Assembly: GCA_020637805.1 (NCBI GenBank)
Contig: JACKJU010000002.1
Coordinates: forward strand, 248,001-312,000
Source of the DNA: Nitratireductor sp.
Lineage (GTDB): Bacteria; Pseudomonadota; Alphaproteobacteria; Rhizobiales; Rhizobiaceae
DNA length: 64,000 nucleotides
Reading direction: 5' to 3'
Both the position numbers and the translations under genes were made by a program. The notes beneath the pieces were generated by a model. It was not told the DNA's origin. It was given only the letters and a program-made list of their open reading frames with translations, and did no database searches. Numbering within the stretch: position 1 is the stretch's first letter; every line of letters begins with the position of its first letter. Below are positions 34,956-43,439 of the stretch, piece after piece.

Positions 34956-36512
34956 CTACTCCGCTGCTTCGTTCATCGAGGCCGGTTGAAAATCGTCCGG
35001 GAAATGCGTCATGGCGCTCATGACAGGGTAGGGGGTGAATCCGCCCAGCGCGCAGAGCGACCCGAGTTTCATGGTGTTGCAGAGATCGGCAACGAGCGCC
35101 TTCCGGCTTTCCGGGCTGGATCCGGCGGCCAGCTTGTCGAGCGTCTCCACGCCGCGCACCGCGCCGATGCGGCAGGGCGTGCACTTGCCGCAGCTTTCGA
35201 TGGCGCAGAACTCGAAGGCGAACCTCGCCTGCTTGAGCATGTCCACAGTGTCGTCGAAAACGACGATGCCGGCATGGCCGATCAGACCGTCCTTCGCGGC
35301 GAAAGCCTCGTAGTCGAAGGGCGTATCGAACAGGGATGAGGGGAAATAGGCGCCAAGCGGCCCGCCAACCTGCACGGCACGTACCGGCCTGCCGGAAGCC
35401 GAGCCGCCGCCGATTTCCACGACGATTTCGCCCAGCGTCAGGCCGAAGGCCGTTTCGAACAGGCCGCCATGTTTCACATTGCCCGCGATCTGTAGCGGGA
35501 TGGTTCCGCGAGACCGGCCCATGCCGAAGTCGCGATAGAATTCCGAACCCTTGTCGAGGATGACGGGGACGGAAGCCAGCGAGATGACGTTGTTGACCAC
35601 GGTGGGCTTGCCAAACAGGCCTTCCAGCGCGGGCAATGGCGGCTTTGCCCGCACGATACCGCGCTTGCCTTCCAGCGAATTCAGCAAAGAGGTTTCCTCG
35701 CCGCAGACATAGGCCCCGGCGCCGACACGTACTTCCATGTCGAAGGCCTTGCCGGACCCAAGCACGTCTGCGCCCAGTATCCGTGCCTCGCGGGCGATCG
35801 CGATTGCCTCGTTCATTGCTGTAATGGCGTGCGGATATTCGGAGCGCAGGTAGACGAAGCCTTCGCTTGCGCCGGTTGCAAGTCCTGCGATCACCATGCC
35901 CTCGATCAGGACGAACGGGTCACCTTCCATGATCATCCGGTCGGCGAAAGTGCCACCGTCGCCTTCGTCCGCATTGCAGACGACATACTTCTCATTGCCC
36001 GGCGCGCCTAGAACCGTGTTCCACTTGATGCCGGTCGGGAAGCCCGCACCGCCACGGCCGCGCAGGCCTGAATCGGTCACTGTCTTCACGATGTCATGCG
36101 GCGCCATCGCGACGGCTTTTTTCAGGCCGGTAAGACCGCCATTTGCCTCGTAGTCGGCAAGCGACAGCGGATCGGTCAGACCGCAGCGGGCAAAGGTGAG
36201 GCGGGTCTGCTTGGCGAAGAACGGGATTTCCTCCGTCAGGCCAAGGCTCAGGGCATGATCGCCCCCGGACAGGAAACCGGCATTGAACAGGGAGGCAACG
36301 TCGCTTGCGGATACGGGGCCGTAGGCGATCCTTCCGGTTTCCGTCGCCACTTCGACCATCGGCTCCAGCCAGACCATGCCGCGAGTGCCATTGCGGACGA
36401 TATGTACGTCCTGGCCGTTTTCGCCGGCGACCCGTTCGATTGCAGCTGCAACCTCGTCGGCGCCCAGCGCAATCGCTGCCGCGTCCCTGGGAACGTATAC
36501 GGTGACGGTCAT
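34956..36512 (-). CDS. fdsB: NAD-linked formate dehydrogenase, FMN/NADH subunit beta
   Basis: 518 residues. An N-terminal thioredoxin-like domain is fused to a NuoF-like module with the NADH/FMN motifs GRGGAGFPTGIKW and NADEGDGGTFADRM, and a [4Fe-4S] motif ESCGKCTPCRIG near the C-terminus. It hands electrons from FdsA to NAD+. Its ATG overlaps the fdsG stop (ATGA). The open frame upstream is within fdsG and is not used. Confidence 0.96.
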   Translation of the reverse strand: MTVTVYVPRDAAAIALGADEVAAAIERVAGENGQDVHIVRNGTRGMVWLEPMVEVATETGRIAYGPVSASDVASLFNAGFLSGGDHALSLGLTEEIPFFAKQTRLTFARCGLTDPLSLADYEANGGLTGLKKAVAMAPHDIVKTVTDSGLRGRGGAGFPTGIKWNTVLGAPGNEKYVVCNADEGDGGTFADRMIMEGDPFVLIEGMVIAGLATGASEGFVYLRSEYPHAITAMNEAIAIAREARILGADVLGSGKAFDMEVRVGAGAYVCGEETSLLNSLEGKRGIVRAKPPLPALEGLFGKPTVVNNVISLASVPVILDKGSEFYRDFGMGRSRGTIPLQIAGNVKHGGLFETAFGLTLGEIVVEIGGGSASGRPVRAVQVGGPLGAYFPSSLFDTPFDYEAFAAKDGLIGHAGIVVFDDTVDMLKQARFAFEFCAIESCGKCTPCRIGAVRGVETLDKLAAGSSPESRKALVADLCNTMKLGSLCALGGFTPYPVMSAMTHFPDDFQPASMNEAAE

Positions 36513-36985
36513 TGGCGGCACTCCGAAAGAAGCTGGTCGAGACGGTCTTCGTCGATGCGGCCAACCACCTTGCCGTCGATCATGGCAGCCGGGCCGCAGG
36601 CGCAAAGGCCGAGGCAATAGACTGCTTCGAGGGTTACGTGGCCGTCATGGGTCGTTTCTCCCATGGCGATGCCGAGCTTGCGGGCAGCAGCCTCGGAAAT
36701 CGCGTCGCCTCCCGAGGCCTGGCATGCTTCCGCGCGACAGATTTTCAGCACATGTCTTCCAGCGGGTTGCGACCGGAAATCGTGGTAGAAGCTTGCCACG
36801 CCGTGAACTTCCGCACGCGACAGGTTCAGTTCGTCTGCCACGGCGCGCATGGCTTCCTCGGGCAGGTGGCCGAATTCGTGCTGTATGTCGTGCAGGATCG
36901 GGAGCAGCGGTCCCTTGCGCCCGGCATGGCTGGCCGAGATTTCACGCGCGCGCTGTTCCAGCGTGCCGTTTGCTGAATTTGCCAT
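36509..36985 (-). CDS. fdsG: NAD-linked formate dehydrogenase, [2Fe-2S] subunit gamma
   Basis: A 158-residue NuoE-like subunit. The [2Fe-2S] ligands are Cys83 and Cys88 (CRAEAC) and Cys124 and Cys128 (CLGLC). The start at 36985 follows GCGGAGGAAGCC; 45 further open codons upstream enter the promoter and are rejected. It is the first gene of the fds operon. Confidence 0.95.
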   Translation of the reverse strand: MANSANGTLEQRAREISASHAGRKGPLLPILHDIQHEFGHLPEEAMRAVADELNLSRAEVHGVASFYHDFRSQPAGRHVLKICRAEACQASGGDAISEAAARKLGIAMGETTHDGHVTLEAVYCLGLCACGPAAMIDGKVVGRIDEDRLDQLLSECRQ

Positions 36986-37088
36986 TATGGCTTCCTCCGC
37001 TTGCGGGAATGGCGTCGAACGCCTTCTGCGCCAACCTGCATCAAAATGCAGGATAAACCTGACCGATTTCAATACCGGGAAACCGTCA

Positions 37089-37127
37089 ATTGATAGACAT
37101 ACTCTATCAATAATCATCAAAATGATT
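37089..37127. promoter_or_regulatory. LysR-type operator upstream of fdsG
   Basis: ATTGATAG-N7-CTATCAAT (37089-37111) is a perfect 8-base inverted repeat that contains the LysR T-N11-A pattern. A second repeat, AATCAT-N4-ATGATT (37112-37127), directly abuts it. Both lie in the gap between the LysR gene and fdsG, about 105-145 bases before the fdsG start. Confidence 0.75.
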
Positions 37128-37141
37128 TGATGGCAAAATCG

Positions 37142-38026
37142 TCAGTCAACAGCCATTTCGCGACATTGGCGCAATAGCGCATCCACGAGCGGTGTGTGCG
37201 GGTCGTTTCTGGCCGCGACTGCTCCGACAATATGGGAGCCGACAGGATCGGTAAGGGGAATGAGCCTGATTCGCTCGAAACCTTCGAACATGCCCGCCGT
37301 CTTGCCCGGCAGAATGCCTGAGCAACTGCCATTCATGATATGCGAAACCATGACGATGACGGAGTCCGTTTCGATTATGGGCCGGGCAGTTGCGCCGCTT
37401 TGCGAGATGTAGCCGTCAACGATGCGCCGGTTCTGCATGTCGGGGGTCAGCAGGCACAGTGTTGCCTGCGCGGCTTCCTTCCAGGTGATCGTGCTTCGCC
37501 CGGCCAGCGGTGATTCCCTGGCCGTCACGAACAGATAGCTTTCCCTGTAGATTGGTATCGAGAGGACAGCGCCAAGCGGCTCGTTGTCGAGATAGGTAAT
37601 GCCGATGTCGGCTTCCAGGTTGCCGACCATTTCGAGAATCTGTGCCGAGGTGCGTGACAGGATGGTGTAGGTGACATCCGGATAGCGGGCTGACAGTGCC
37701 GTGGTAAGTTCGTGCACCATGGCGAGCGCCGTCGGAATGGCCGCAATGGTGGCATTGCCGGAGAGACCCGCCTTTGCTGCCCGCATTTCTGCCTGCAGGG
37801 TGCGCGTGTCACCGATGATGCGGCGCGCCCATTCGAGTGTACGCTCGCCTTCAGCAGTCAGGCCCTGGAACCTTGCCCCGCGGCGGACGAGTTGAACCCC
37901 CAGTTGTTCTTCCAGTTGCTTGATTGCGGAAGAAAGCGTGGGCTGGCTGATGTTGCAGGCCTCGGCCGCGCGCCCAAAGTGGCGTTCGCGGGCCAGCGCG
38001 AGAAAGAGTTCCAGCTTGTCGATCAT
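37142..38026 (-). CDS. LysR-family regulator of formate dehydrogenase
   Basis: About 294 residues with an N-terminal LysR winged helix (FLALARERHFGRAAEACNIS, then PTLSSAIKQLEEQLG) and a periplasmic-binding-protein-like effector domain. It reads in the same direction as the fds genes and lies right upstream, next to two inverted repeats. It is therefore probably the fds activator (an FdsR/OxyR-type arrangement). The frame stays open 18 codons above the chosen ATG at 38026; neither start has a strong ribosome site. Confidence 0.88.
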   Translation of the reverse strand: MIDKLELFLALARERHFGRAAEACNISQPTLSSAIKQLEEQLGVQLVRRGARFQGLTAEGERTLEWARRIIGDTRTLQAEMRAAKAGLSGNATIAAIPTALAMVHELTTALSARYPDVTYTILSRTSAQILEMVGNLEADIGITYLDNEPLGAVLSIPIYRESYLFVTARESPLAGRSTITWKEAAQATLCLLTPDMQNRRIVDGYISQSGATARPIIETDSVIVMVSHIMNGSCSGILPGKTAGMFEGFERIRLIPLTDPVGSHIVGAVAARNDPHTPLVDALLRQCREMAVD

Positions 38027-38131
38027 GCCCGAGCTTTGTCCGTTGTCCGGTGCGTTTGGATCGACCATACCCCCGGCCATCCCGCCGCGAAAGGGCGTTC
38101 GGGAAAGCCGGAAGACTGTGGTTTCGCTCCG

Positions 38132-39019
38132 TCAGCCCATCAGGGCCGAGGCATAGGAACCGGGGCTTGGCGGGAAGACAACGGTCTTGGGACCGTTCAG
38201 GAACACACGGCCATGGATATGGGCGTGGATCGCACGGGCCAATACCTGCGTTTCCACGTCGCGGCCAAGCGACACGTAGTCCGCCGAGGATTGAGCGTGG
38301 GTAACGCGGATGATGTCCTGCTCGATGATCGGGCCCTCGTCGAGATCGGCGGTAACATAGTGCGAGGTCGCACCGATCAGCTTCACGCCGCGCTCGAATG
38401 CCTGCTTGTAGGGATTTGCACCCTTGAACGAGGGAAGGAACGAGTGGTGGATGTTGATGATGCGGCCGGAATAGGTCTTGCACATCGCGTCGGACAGTAC
38501 CTGCATGTAGCGGGCAAGCACGATCAGTTCGGCACCGGAATCCTCTATGATCTCCATCTGGCGGCGCTCTGCCTCGACCTTGTTTTCCTTGGTCACCTTG
38601 ATGTGGTGGAAGGGAATGTCGTGGTTGACGACAACCTTCTGATAGTCGTGATGGTTGGAGATCACGCCAACGATATCGATCGGAAGTGCTCCGATGCGCC
38701 AGCGGTAGAGCAGATCGTTCAGGCAATGACCGAAACGCGACACCATGAGAACGACCTTCATCTTCTCGCTCTCGTCACGGAACTCGACAACGCTCATCTC
38801 GAACCGTTCGGCGATGGGAGCAAACGTCTTTTCGAGCTGTTCCAGAGTCTTGCCCTGTTCGCTGTCAAAGCTGACGCGAATGAAGAAGTTCTGCGTCTCC
38901 ATGTCGTCATACTGGGCGGCGTCGGTAATGTTGCAGCCATTGTCGGCAAGGAAGGTGGAAATGGCCGCGACGATGCCGCGGGCGGTTTTGCATTTCACGC
39001 GGAGCGAAAACTTTGACAT
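38132..39019 (-). CDS. purU: Formyltetrahydrofolate deformylase
   Basis: 295 residues. An ACT regulatory domain covers about residues 1-80, and a formyl transferase-fold domain with INIHHSFLPSFKGANPY carries the catalytic Asn-His pair. The enzyme hydrolyses 10-formyl-THF to THF plus formate, balancing one-carbon pools. Its product is the substrate of the formate dehydrogenase encoded downstream, so the placement upstream of lysR-fds looks meaningful. It starts at 39019; the 40 open codons above are discarded. Confidence 0.95.
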   Translation of the reverse strand: MSKFSLRVKCKTARGIVAAISTFLADNGCNITDAAQYDDMETQNFFIRVSFDSEQGKTLEQLEKTFAPIAERFEMSVVEFRDESEKMKVVLMVSRFGHCLNDLLYRWRIGALPIDIVGVISNHHDYQKVVVNHDIPFHHIKVTKENKVEAERRQMEIIEDSGAELIVLARYMQVLSDAMCKTYSGRIINIHHSFLPSFKGANPYKQAFERGVKLIGATSHYVTADLDEGPIIEQDIIRVTHAQSSADYVSLGRDVETQVLARAIHAHIHGRVFLNGPKTVVFPPSPGSYASALMG

Positions 39020-39120
39020 GTGCTTGATCCAGACTGCAGTTGCCGCACGCTGGCGGATTGGATTGGTGTGTCGCTTCCAAGGGGCCGGTCTGCGGGATGC
39101 CGAATGCCGGACGGTTTTGG

Positions 39121-39138
39121 TGCCGGGATTTCCCGGCA
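39121..39138 (-). promoter_or_regulatory. Hairpin between the small membrane protein gene and purU
   Basis: TGCCGGG-ATTT-CCCGGCA, a perfect 7-bp stem with a 4-base loop in the 183-base gap. Without a T-run it is at best a weak terminator or leader structure ahead of purU. Confidence 0.5.
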
Positions 39139-39202
39139 AGCCGATCAGTTACCAGATGGAAATGCGGCTTCCGCGACCAAAAGCGAATCTGCGGCGTCGC
39201 TT

Positions 39203-39388
39203 TCACTCATCACGGGGCCTGAAGTTCAGGAAGAGGGCATAGATGCAATAGAGTCCGAGTGCTCCGAACACCATGGCCCAGCCGGGATTGTCCTGAACCA
39301 GTTCGAGCGTTGCCCAGCCAAGGCAAAGCGCGACGATCGCAATTCGAATCCAGAGCGGCTTGTAGAACGGATGATTGAGGTCGAACAT
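39203..39388 (-). CDS. Small membrane protein (possibly DUF3329)
   Basis: A 61-residue protein starting MFDLNHPFYKPLWIRIAIV, with two predicted membrane helices (about residues 13-31 and 37-54) and a charged tail. The N-terminal HPFYKPLW pattern resembles the small rhizobial DUF3329 proteins, a tentative match. It starts 13 bases after the SDR gene. The start at 39388 is preferred because the 21 open codons above lie within the SDR gene's end. Its function is unknown. Confidence 0.7.
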   Translation of the reverse strand: MFDLNHPFYKPLWIRIAIVALCLGWATLELVQDNPGWAMVFGALGLYCIYALFLNFRPRDE

Positions 39389-39401
39389 GGGATGAATTTT
39401 C

Positions 39402-40172
39402 CTAGCAGGCCGAGCCGCCACCATCGACCGCGAGCCACTGTCCGGTAACATGGCGCGCGGCGTCCGAGAGGAAAAACACTGCCGGGCCTTTCAGATCCTC
39501 GTCGCCGCCAAGACGGCCGAGCGGCGTTGCCTCGATCAGCTTTTCGGAAATGTTCGAAAGCAGGCCATGGGTCATTTTCGACGGGAAGAAGCCCGGGCAC
39601 AGTGCGTTGACGTTGATGTTGTACTTGCCCCACTCGGCGGCGAGCGTGCGTGTGAAGTTGATAACTGCCGCCTTGGAGGTGTTGTAGGCAATCGTGTTCA
39701 TGCCCAGTTCGGGCGGGTTTCCGGCAAGCCCGGCAATCGAGGCGATGTTCAGGATCTTTCCCGACCGGTGCGGGATCATCACCTTCTTGCCGATTGCCTG
39801 GGTAAGCAGGAACGGTGCGGTGACGTTGAGGTTCATCACCTTGTTCCAAGCTTCCAACGGATGCTCTTCGGCAGGCGCTCCCCAGCTCGCGCCGGCATTG
39901 TTGACCAGCATGTCCACCGTGCCGAAGGCGTCGATGGCCCCGGCTGCAACCGCTTCGATGCCTTCGAGGTCCTGCAGGTCGCAGGCAAGCGTGGCGACTT
40001 CTCCGCCAAGCGAACGGATATGATCTGCCGCCTCGTCCAGTTCATGTTGCTTGCGTGCAGTAAGGACGACCTTGCCACCGGCTTCGACTATTCCTGCGGC
40101 TATCTGTAGGCCGAGCCCCCGCGATCCGCCGGTCACGAGTGCGATGCGCCCATTCAGGTCGAACATGCCCAT
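39402..40172 (-). CDS. Short-chain dehydrogenase/reductase
   Basis: A 256-residue classical SDR with the cofactor motif TGGSRGLG, NNAGASWG, the active-site Ser in NIASIAG, and Tyr-Lys in YNTSK, ending with a typical WLAVDGGGS. It probably oxidises or reduces a 3-hydroxyacyl or gluconate-type substrate. The start at 40172 follows ACGGGAGACAAC. It is 34 bases downstream of an acyl-CoA dehydrogenase, so the two probably act on one acyl-CoA route. Confidence 0.87.
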   Translation of the reverse strand: MGMFDLNGRIALVTGGSRGLGLQIAAGIVEAGGKVVLTARKQHELDEAADHIRSLGGEVATLACDLQDLEGIEAVAAGAIDAFGTVDMLVNNAGASWGAPAEEHPLEAWNKVMNLNVTAPFLLTQAIGKKVMIPHRSGKILNIASIAGLAGNPPELGMNTIAYNTSKAAVINFTRTLAAEWGKYNINVNALCPGFFPSKMTHGLLSNISEKLIEATPLGRLGGDEDLKGPAVFFLSDAARHVTGQWLAVDGGGSAC

Positions 40173-40206
40173 GTGTTGTCTCCCGTCGTGCTGAATTCGG
40201 TTGCCG

Positions 40207-41499
40207 CTACTCTGCGGTACCGGAATTTCCTTCCCAGATATTCTCTTCCGAGGTGCGATCCGGCACGGAGAAGTAGTCCATGCTGGAGAAGTTGCGTTCG
40301 CGGGCGCTCTTGATTTCGCTGCGCGCGATACTGCGCATGTGCACCTCGTCCGGACCATCGACGATGCGCAAGGCGCGGCCCCAGGTCCAGATATCGGCCA
40401 GGGGAGTATCGGGCGTGAGGCCCATTGCGCCGAAACACTGCATGGCGCGATCCGTAACGTTCAACTGCATCTGCGGCACGACAACCTTGATCATGGATAT
40501 CTCGTTGCGTGCAGCCTTTGCCCCAAACCTGTCGATCATCCAGGCAGTCTTGAGAACCAGGAGCCTTGCCTGGTCGATCTCGCAGCGTGAAAGCGCAATC
40601 CGTTCCTGGATGGTGCCCTGTTCGTGAAGGTACTTGCCGAACGTCCTGCGCTCGAGCGAGCGGTCGATCATCATTTCAAGCGCCAGTTCCGACTGGCCGA
40701 TCGAACGCATGCAATGGTGGATGCGGCCCGGTCCCAGGCGCGCCTGCGCCATCATGAATCCGTCCCCTTCTTCGCCGAGAAGGTTGGATGCCGGTACCCG
40801 GCAATCCTCGAACACGATCTCGCAATGGCCCTCATGGCTGTGATGGTTCATGATCGGGATATTGCGGACCACCTTCATGCCCGGCGTTCCCAATGGCACC
40901 AGAACCATGGATTGCTGACGATGGCGTTCTGCGTCGGGGGCGGTCTTGCCCATCACGATGGCAATCTTGCATGCCGGGTTCGCGGCACCCGTGATGAACC
41001 ACTTCCTGCCATTGATCACGTATTCATCGCCGTCGTGGCGAATGCTGGTGGTGATGTTGGTGGCGTCGGAAGAGGCAACGTCGGGTTCCGTCATCGCGAA
41101 GCAGGAGCGGATCTCGCCGTTCAAGAGCGGTACCAGCCATTTTTCACGCTGTTCCGCCGAGGCGAACATGTGCAGCAGTTCCATGTTGCCCGTGTCAGGC
41201 GCGTTGCAGTTGAAGACTTCCGAGGACCAGATCACCCGGCCCATGATCTCGGCAAGCGGGGCGTATTCGAGGTTCGTCAGCCGGGTTCCCGGCTCGTCGT
41301 CGTGAAGGCCGGGTAGAAAGAGGTTCCATAGGCCTTCTTCGCGCGCCAGCGCCTTGAGATCGTCCATGAAGGAAACAGGATACCGCTCCTCGGAGGTTTC
41401 CTTGAGCCATTGCCGGTGCCGGGGAACGATATGGGTGTCCATGAAATCGCGCAGCCTGCTGCGCAGGTCTTCGACCTTTTCGCTGTAACCGAAATCCAT
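40207..41499 (-). CDS. Acyl-CoA dehydrogenase (ACAD10/11-like)
   Basis: A 430-residue FAD enzyme that introduces a trans-2 double bond into an acyl-CoA. It has CFAMTEPDVASSDATN (the FAD-binding block) and a second block GRKWFITGAANP. The Arg-rich RIVDGPDEVHMRSIAR stretch near the C-terminus replaces the usual short-chain catalytic loop and is typical of the ACAD10/11 group. These work on unusual or 4-hydroxylated fatty acyls. The ATG has a GGAGAAGGGCCG site. It heads a unit with the SDR gene. Confidence 0.88.
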   Translation of the reverse strand: MDFGYSEKVEDLRSRLRDFMDTHIVPRHRQWLKETSEERYPVSFMDDLKALAREEGLWNLFLPGLHDDEPGTRLTNLEYAPLAEIMGRVIWSSEVFNCNAPDTGNMELLHMFASAEQREKWLVPLLNGEIRSCFAMTEPDVASSDATNITTSIRHDGDEYVINGRKWFITGAANPACKIAIVMGKTAPDAERHRQQSMVLVPLGTPGMKVVRNIPIMNHHSHEGHCEIVFEDCRVPASNLLGEEGDGFMMAQARLGPGRIHHCMRSIGQSELALEMMIDRSLERRTFGKYLHEQGTIQERIALSRCEIDQARLLVLKTAWMIDRFGAKAARNEISMIKVVVPQMQLNVTDRAMQCFGAMGLTPDTPLADIWTWGRALRIVDGPDEVHMRSIARSEIKSARERNFSSMDYFSVPDRTSEENIWEGNSGTAE

Positions 41500-41765
41500 C
41501 GGCCCTTCTCCTCAGATGCTCCCAACATTCAGTCGCCGGTATTCCTGCCCTGCCTTGCTGCCATGTGCAAGGGCGTTGGAGCATCTGCGGTGAGAAAGGT
41601 CTGGCTGATACCGGACCTCGCGGGGAAGAATGCCCGGGTTCAAGGTGCCGATGGCGGTTTGCATATATTCTGAGTCAAGATTCGCGGCCTATCGCGTTGT
41701 TCTGACGCGAATTTTGATGCGTTCATGCGCCGGATAAAACGCAATCCGCTTTGGGCGCGACCAGG

Positions 41766-42500
41766 TCAGTCGAGCGTAAATGTCGGAAGAGATTTGAAGG
41801 CAAGCTTGAGTGCTTCACCCCAGCCGCTCGACACCTGATGATAATACGGATCTGCGGCCTCGAAGCGCCGTGTGTATCCAAGCTTGAAACTGTCGGCCTC
41901 GTAGATCTGCAGGTCGAGGGGCAGGCCCACCGACAGATTTGCCTTGATTGTTGAATCAAAGGAAACCAGCAACAGCTTCACCGCCTCTTCGAAGCTCATG
42001 CCTGCTTCGTATGCGCGCACCAGTATCGGCCTGCCGTACTTCGTCTCTCCCATCTGGAAGAAGGGCGTATCGGCGGAAGCCTCGACGAAGTTACCCTCCG
42101 GATAGATGAGGAACAAGCGGGGTTCCGTGCCCTTGATCTGGCCGCCCATGATGAGGGTGGCGTTGAACGTGGAATCCGCGCGTTGTCCGGATTGGGCATT
42201 GGCGGCAATTGTCTCGCGCAACAGGTCACCCACGAGCCTTGCCGCCTGGAACATCGTCGGGGCCTGCAGGATGCCCGGATTGCGCTCGCCCGGTGCTTTC
42301 GTGCGTTCGTCCAACTGGCTGACCACCGACTGGGTGGTGGCGAGATTGCCTGCCGTCAGAAGCGTGATCACGCGTTCGCCAGGATTAGACCAGGTGAACA
42401 TCTTGCGGAACGTGGAAATGTTGTCGACGCCCGCATTGGTGCGTGTGTCGGACATGAAGACGAGCCCTTTACGAAGGCGCATGCCAACACAATAGGTCAT
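41766..42500 (-). CDS. Anbu proteasome-like peptidase
   Basis: A 244-residue Ntn-hydrolase of the Anbu (ancestral beta subunit) family. The sequence begins MTYCVGMRLRKGLVFMSDTR, so removal of Met exposes Thr as the expected N-terminal nucleophile. SDTRTNAGVDNIS follows, as in other Anbu proteins. Anbu forms open helical assemblies; its substrate is not known. It is last in a unit with the ATP-grasp, alpha-E and transglutaminase genes. Start 42500 is supported by GGAGAATAAACC. Confidence 0.92.
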   Translation of the reverse strand: MTYCVGMRLRKGLVFMSDTRTNAGVDNISTFRKMFTWSNPGERVITLLTAGNLATTQSVVSQLDERTKAPGERNPGILQAPTMFQAARLVGDLLRETIAANAQSGQRADSTFNATLIMGGQIKGTEPRLFLIYPEGNFVEASADTPFFQMGETKYGRPILVRAYEAGMSFEEAVKLLLVSFDSTIKANLSVGLPLDLQIYEADSFKLGYTRRFEAADPYYHQVSSGWGEALKLAFKSLPTFTLD

Positions 42501-42548
42501 CGCGGTTTATTCTCCGGAAAGCTGGACGGAAGTGTCCGGTCTAGAAAT

Positions 42549-42579
42549 GTTCAGGCCCTTGCAAACGGGAAGCCTGAAC
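42549..42579 (-). promoter_or_regulatory. Hairpin between transglutaminase and Anbu genes
   Basis: GTTCAGGC and GCCTGAAC arms around a 15-base loop in the 114-base gap. It may reduce read-through or stabilise the upstream message, so Anbu could also have its own promoter. Confidence 0.5.
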
Positions 42580-42614
42580 GCACATACAAACTGGGCTGGT
42601 AAATGCGCAGATGA

Positions 42615-43436
42615 CTATTGCTGTATCTGATTCCCGACCTGTTGGACCTGAATTTCGACATCCATGACTTCAGCGCTTGCACCGTACCTGATCCCCGTTA
42701 CCGGCGCGCACTCACCATAGTCAAGTCCCGTTGCGATGCGGATGTAGCGCTCATCAGGTGAAATGCTGTTGGAAATGTCGAATCCTATCCATCCCACGCC
42801 TTTGACATGGGCCTCGGCCCAGGCGTGGGTGGCATCCTGTTCGACGCGATCATCCATCATCAGGTAGCCGGAAACATATCGTGCCGGGTAGCCCATCAGC
42901 CTGGCAGCGGAAATGAAGACGTGTGCGTGGTCCTGGCAGGCGCCATGTCCTGCGGTCAGCGCATCCTCTGCCAATGTCCCGGAATGGGTCTGGTCCTTGT
43001 CATAGGTCATGGCCTCCAGCACCTGTGCCGAAAGGTTGTGAAGCCGTGGAATGTCGCCTTCACCTGCAGTGCCGGCCGCCTTGGCCAAAGCGCGAATCTG
43101 GCTGCCGGGCTTGGTGGTGCGGGTCTGCGAGCGGAAGTGCCAGAGCGGAACGAAGCCGCCGTGCTCTCCGATTATGCCTTGTGTATCCTGTGTTTCCACT
43201 TCGCCGGAACAATGGATGCTGACTGATTCCGCGTTGTCGTCGATTGTGGCGAGAATGACGCGGTTGGCGTGCTCGTCGTCGAACTCGGCCTGTTTCTCAC
43301 CGCCTTCGATTTCAACCTGCCAGGAACGTATTTTCTGTGAAGTCCGGGCCTTGGGTATCAGGCGGATCTGCTGCAACCCGCCGGTGACCGGAGCGTCAAA
43401 TGAATAGCGTGTGTGGTGTGAAACCCTGAGCAGCAT
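42615..43436 (-). CDS. Transglutaminase-like cysteine protease family protein
   Basis: 273 residues. An N-terminal beta domain (HHTRYSFDAPVTGGLQQIRL) precedes a transglutaminase core with the catalytic Cys in AGHGACQDHAHVFIS, His in ATHAWAEAHV, and Asp a few residues later in GWIGFDISN. It starts 3 bases after the alpha-E gene. This type is a constant partner of alpha-E and ATP-grasp proteins; it may form or cut isopeptide bonds. Confidence 0.9.
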   Translation of the reverse strand: MLLRVSHHTRYSFDAPVTGGLQQIRLIPKARTSQKIRSWQVEIEGGEKQAEFDDEHANRVILATIDDNAESVSIHCSGEVETQDTQGIIGEHGGFVPLWHFRSQTRTTKPGSQIRALAKAAGTAGEGDIPRLHNLSAQVLEAMTYDKDQTHSGTLAEDALTAGHGACQDHAHVFISAARLMGYPARYVSGYLMMDDRVEQDATHAWAEAHVKGVGWIGFDISNSISPDERYIRIATGLDYGECAPVTGIRYGASAEVMDVEIQVQQVGNQIQQ

Positions 43437-43439
43437 GGC

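Noticed and set aside
41500..41765. Possible RNA gene in the gap between Anbu and acyl-CoA dehydrogenase genes
   Set aside because: The 266 bases contain only scattered GCG-rich short repeats and no stable long stem; they probably hold the acyl-CoA dehydrogenase promoter.
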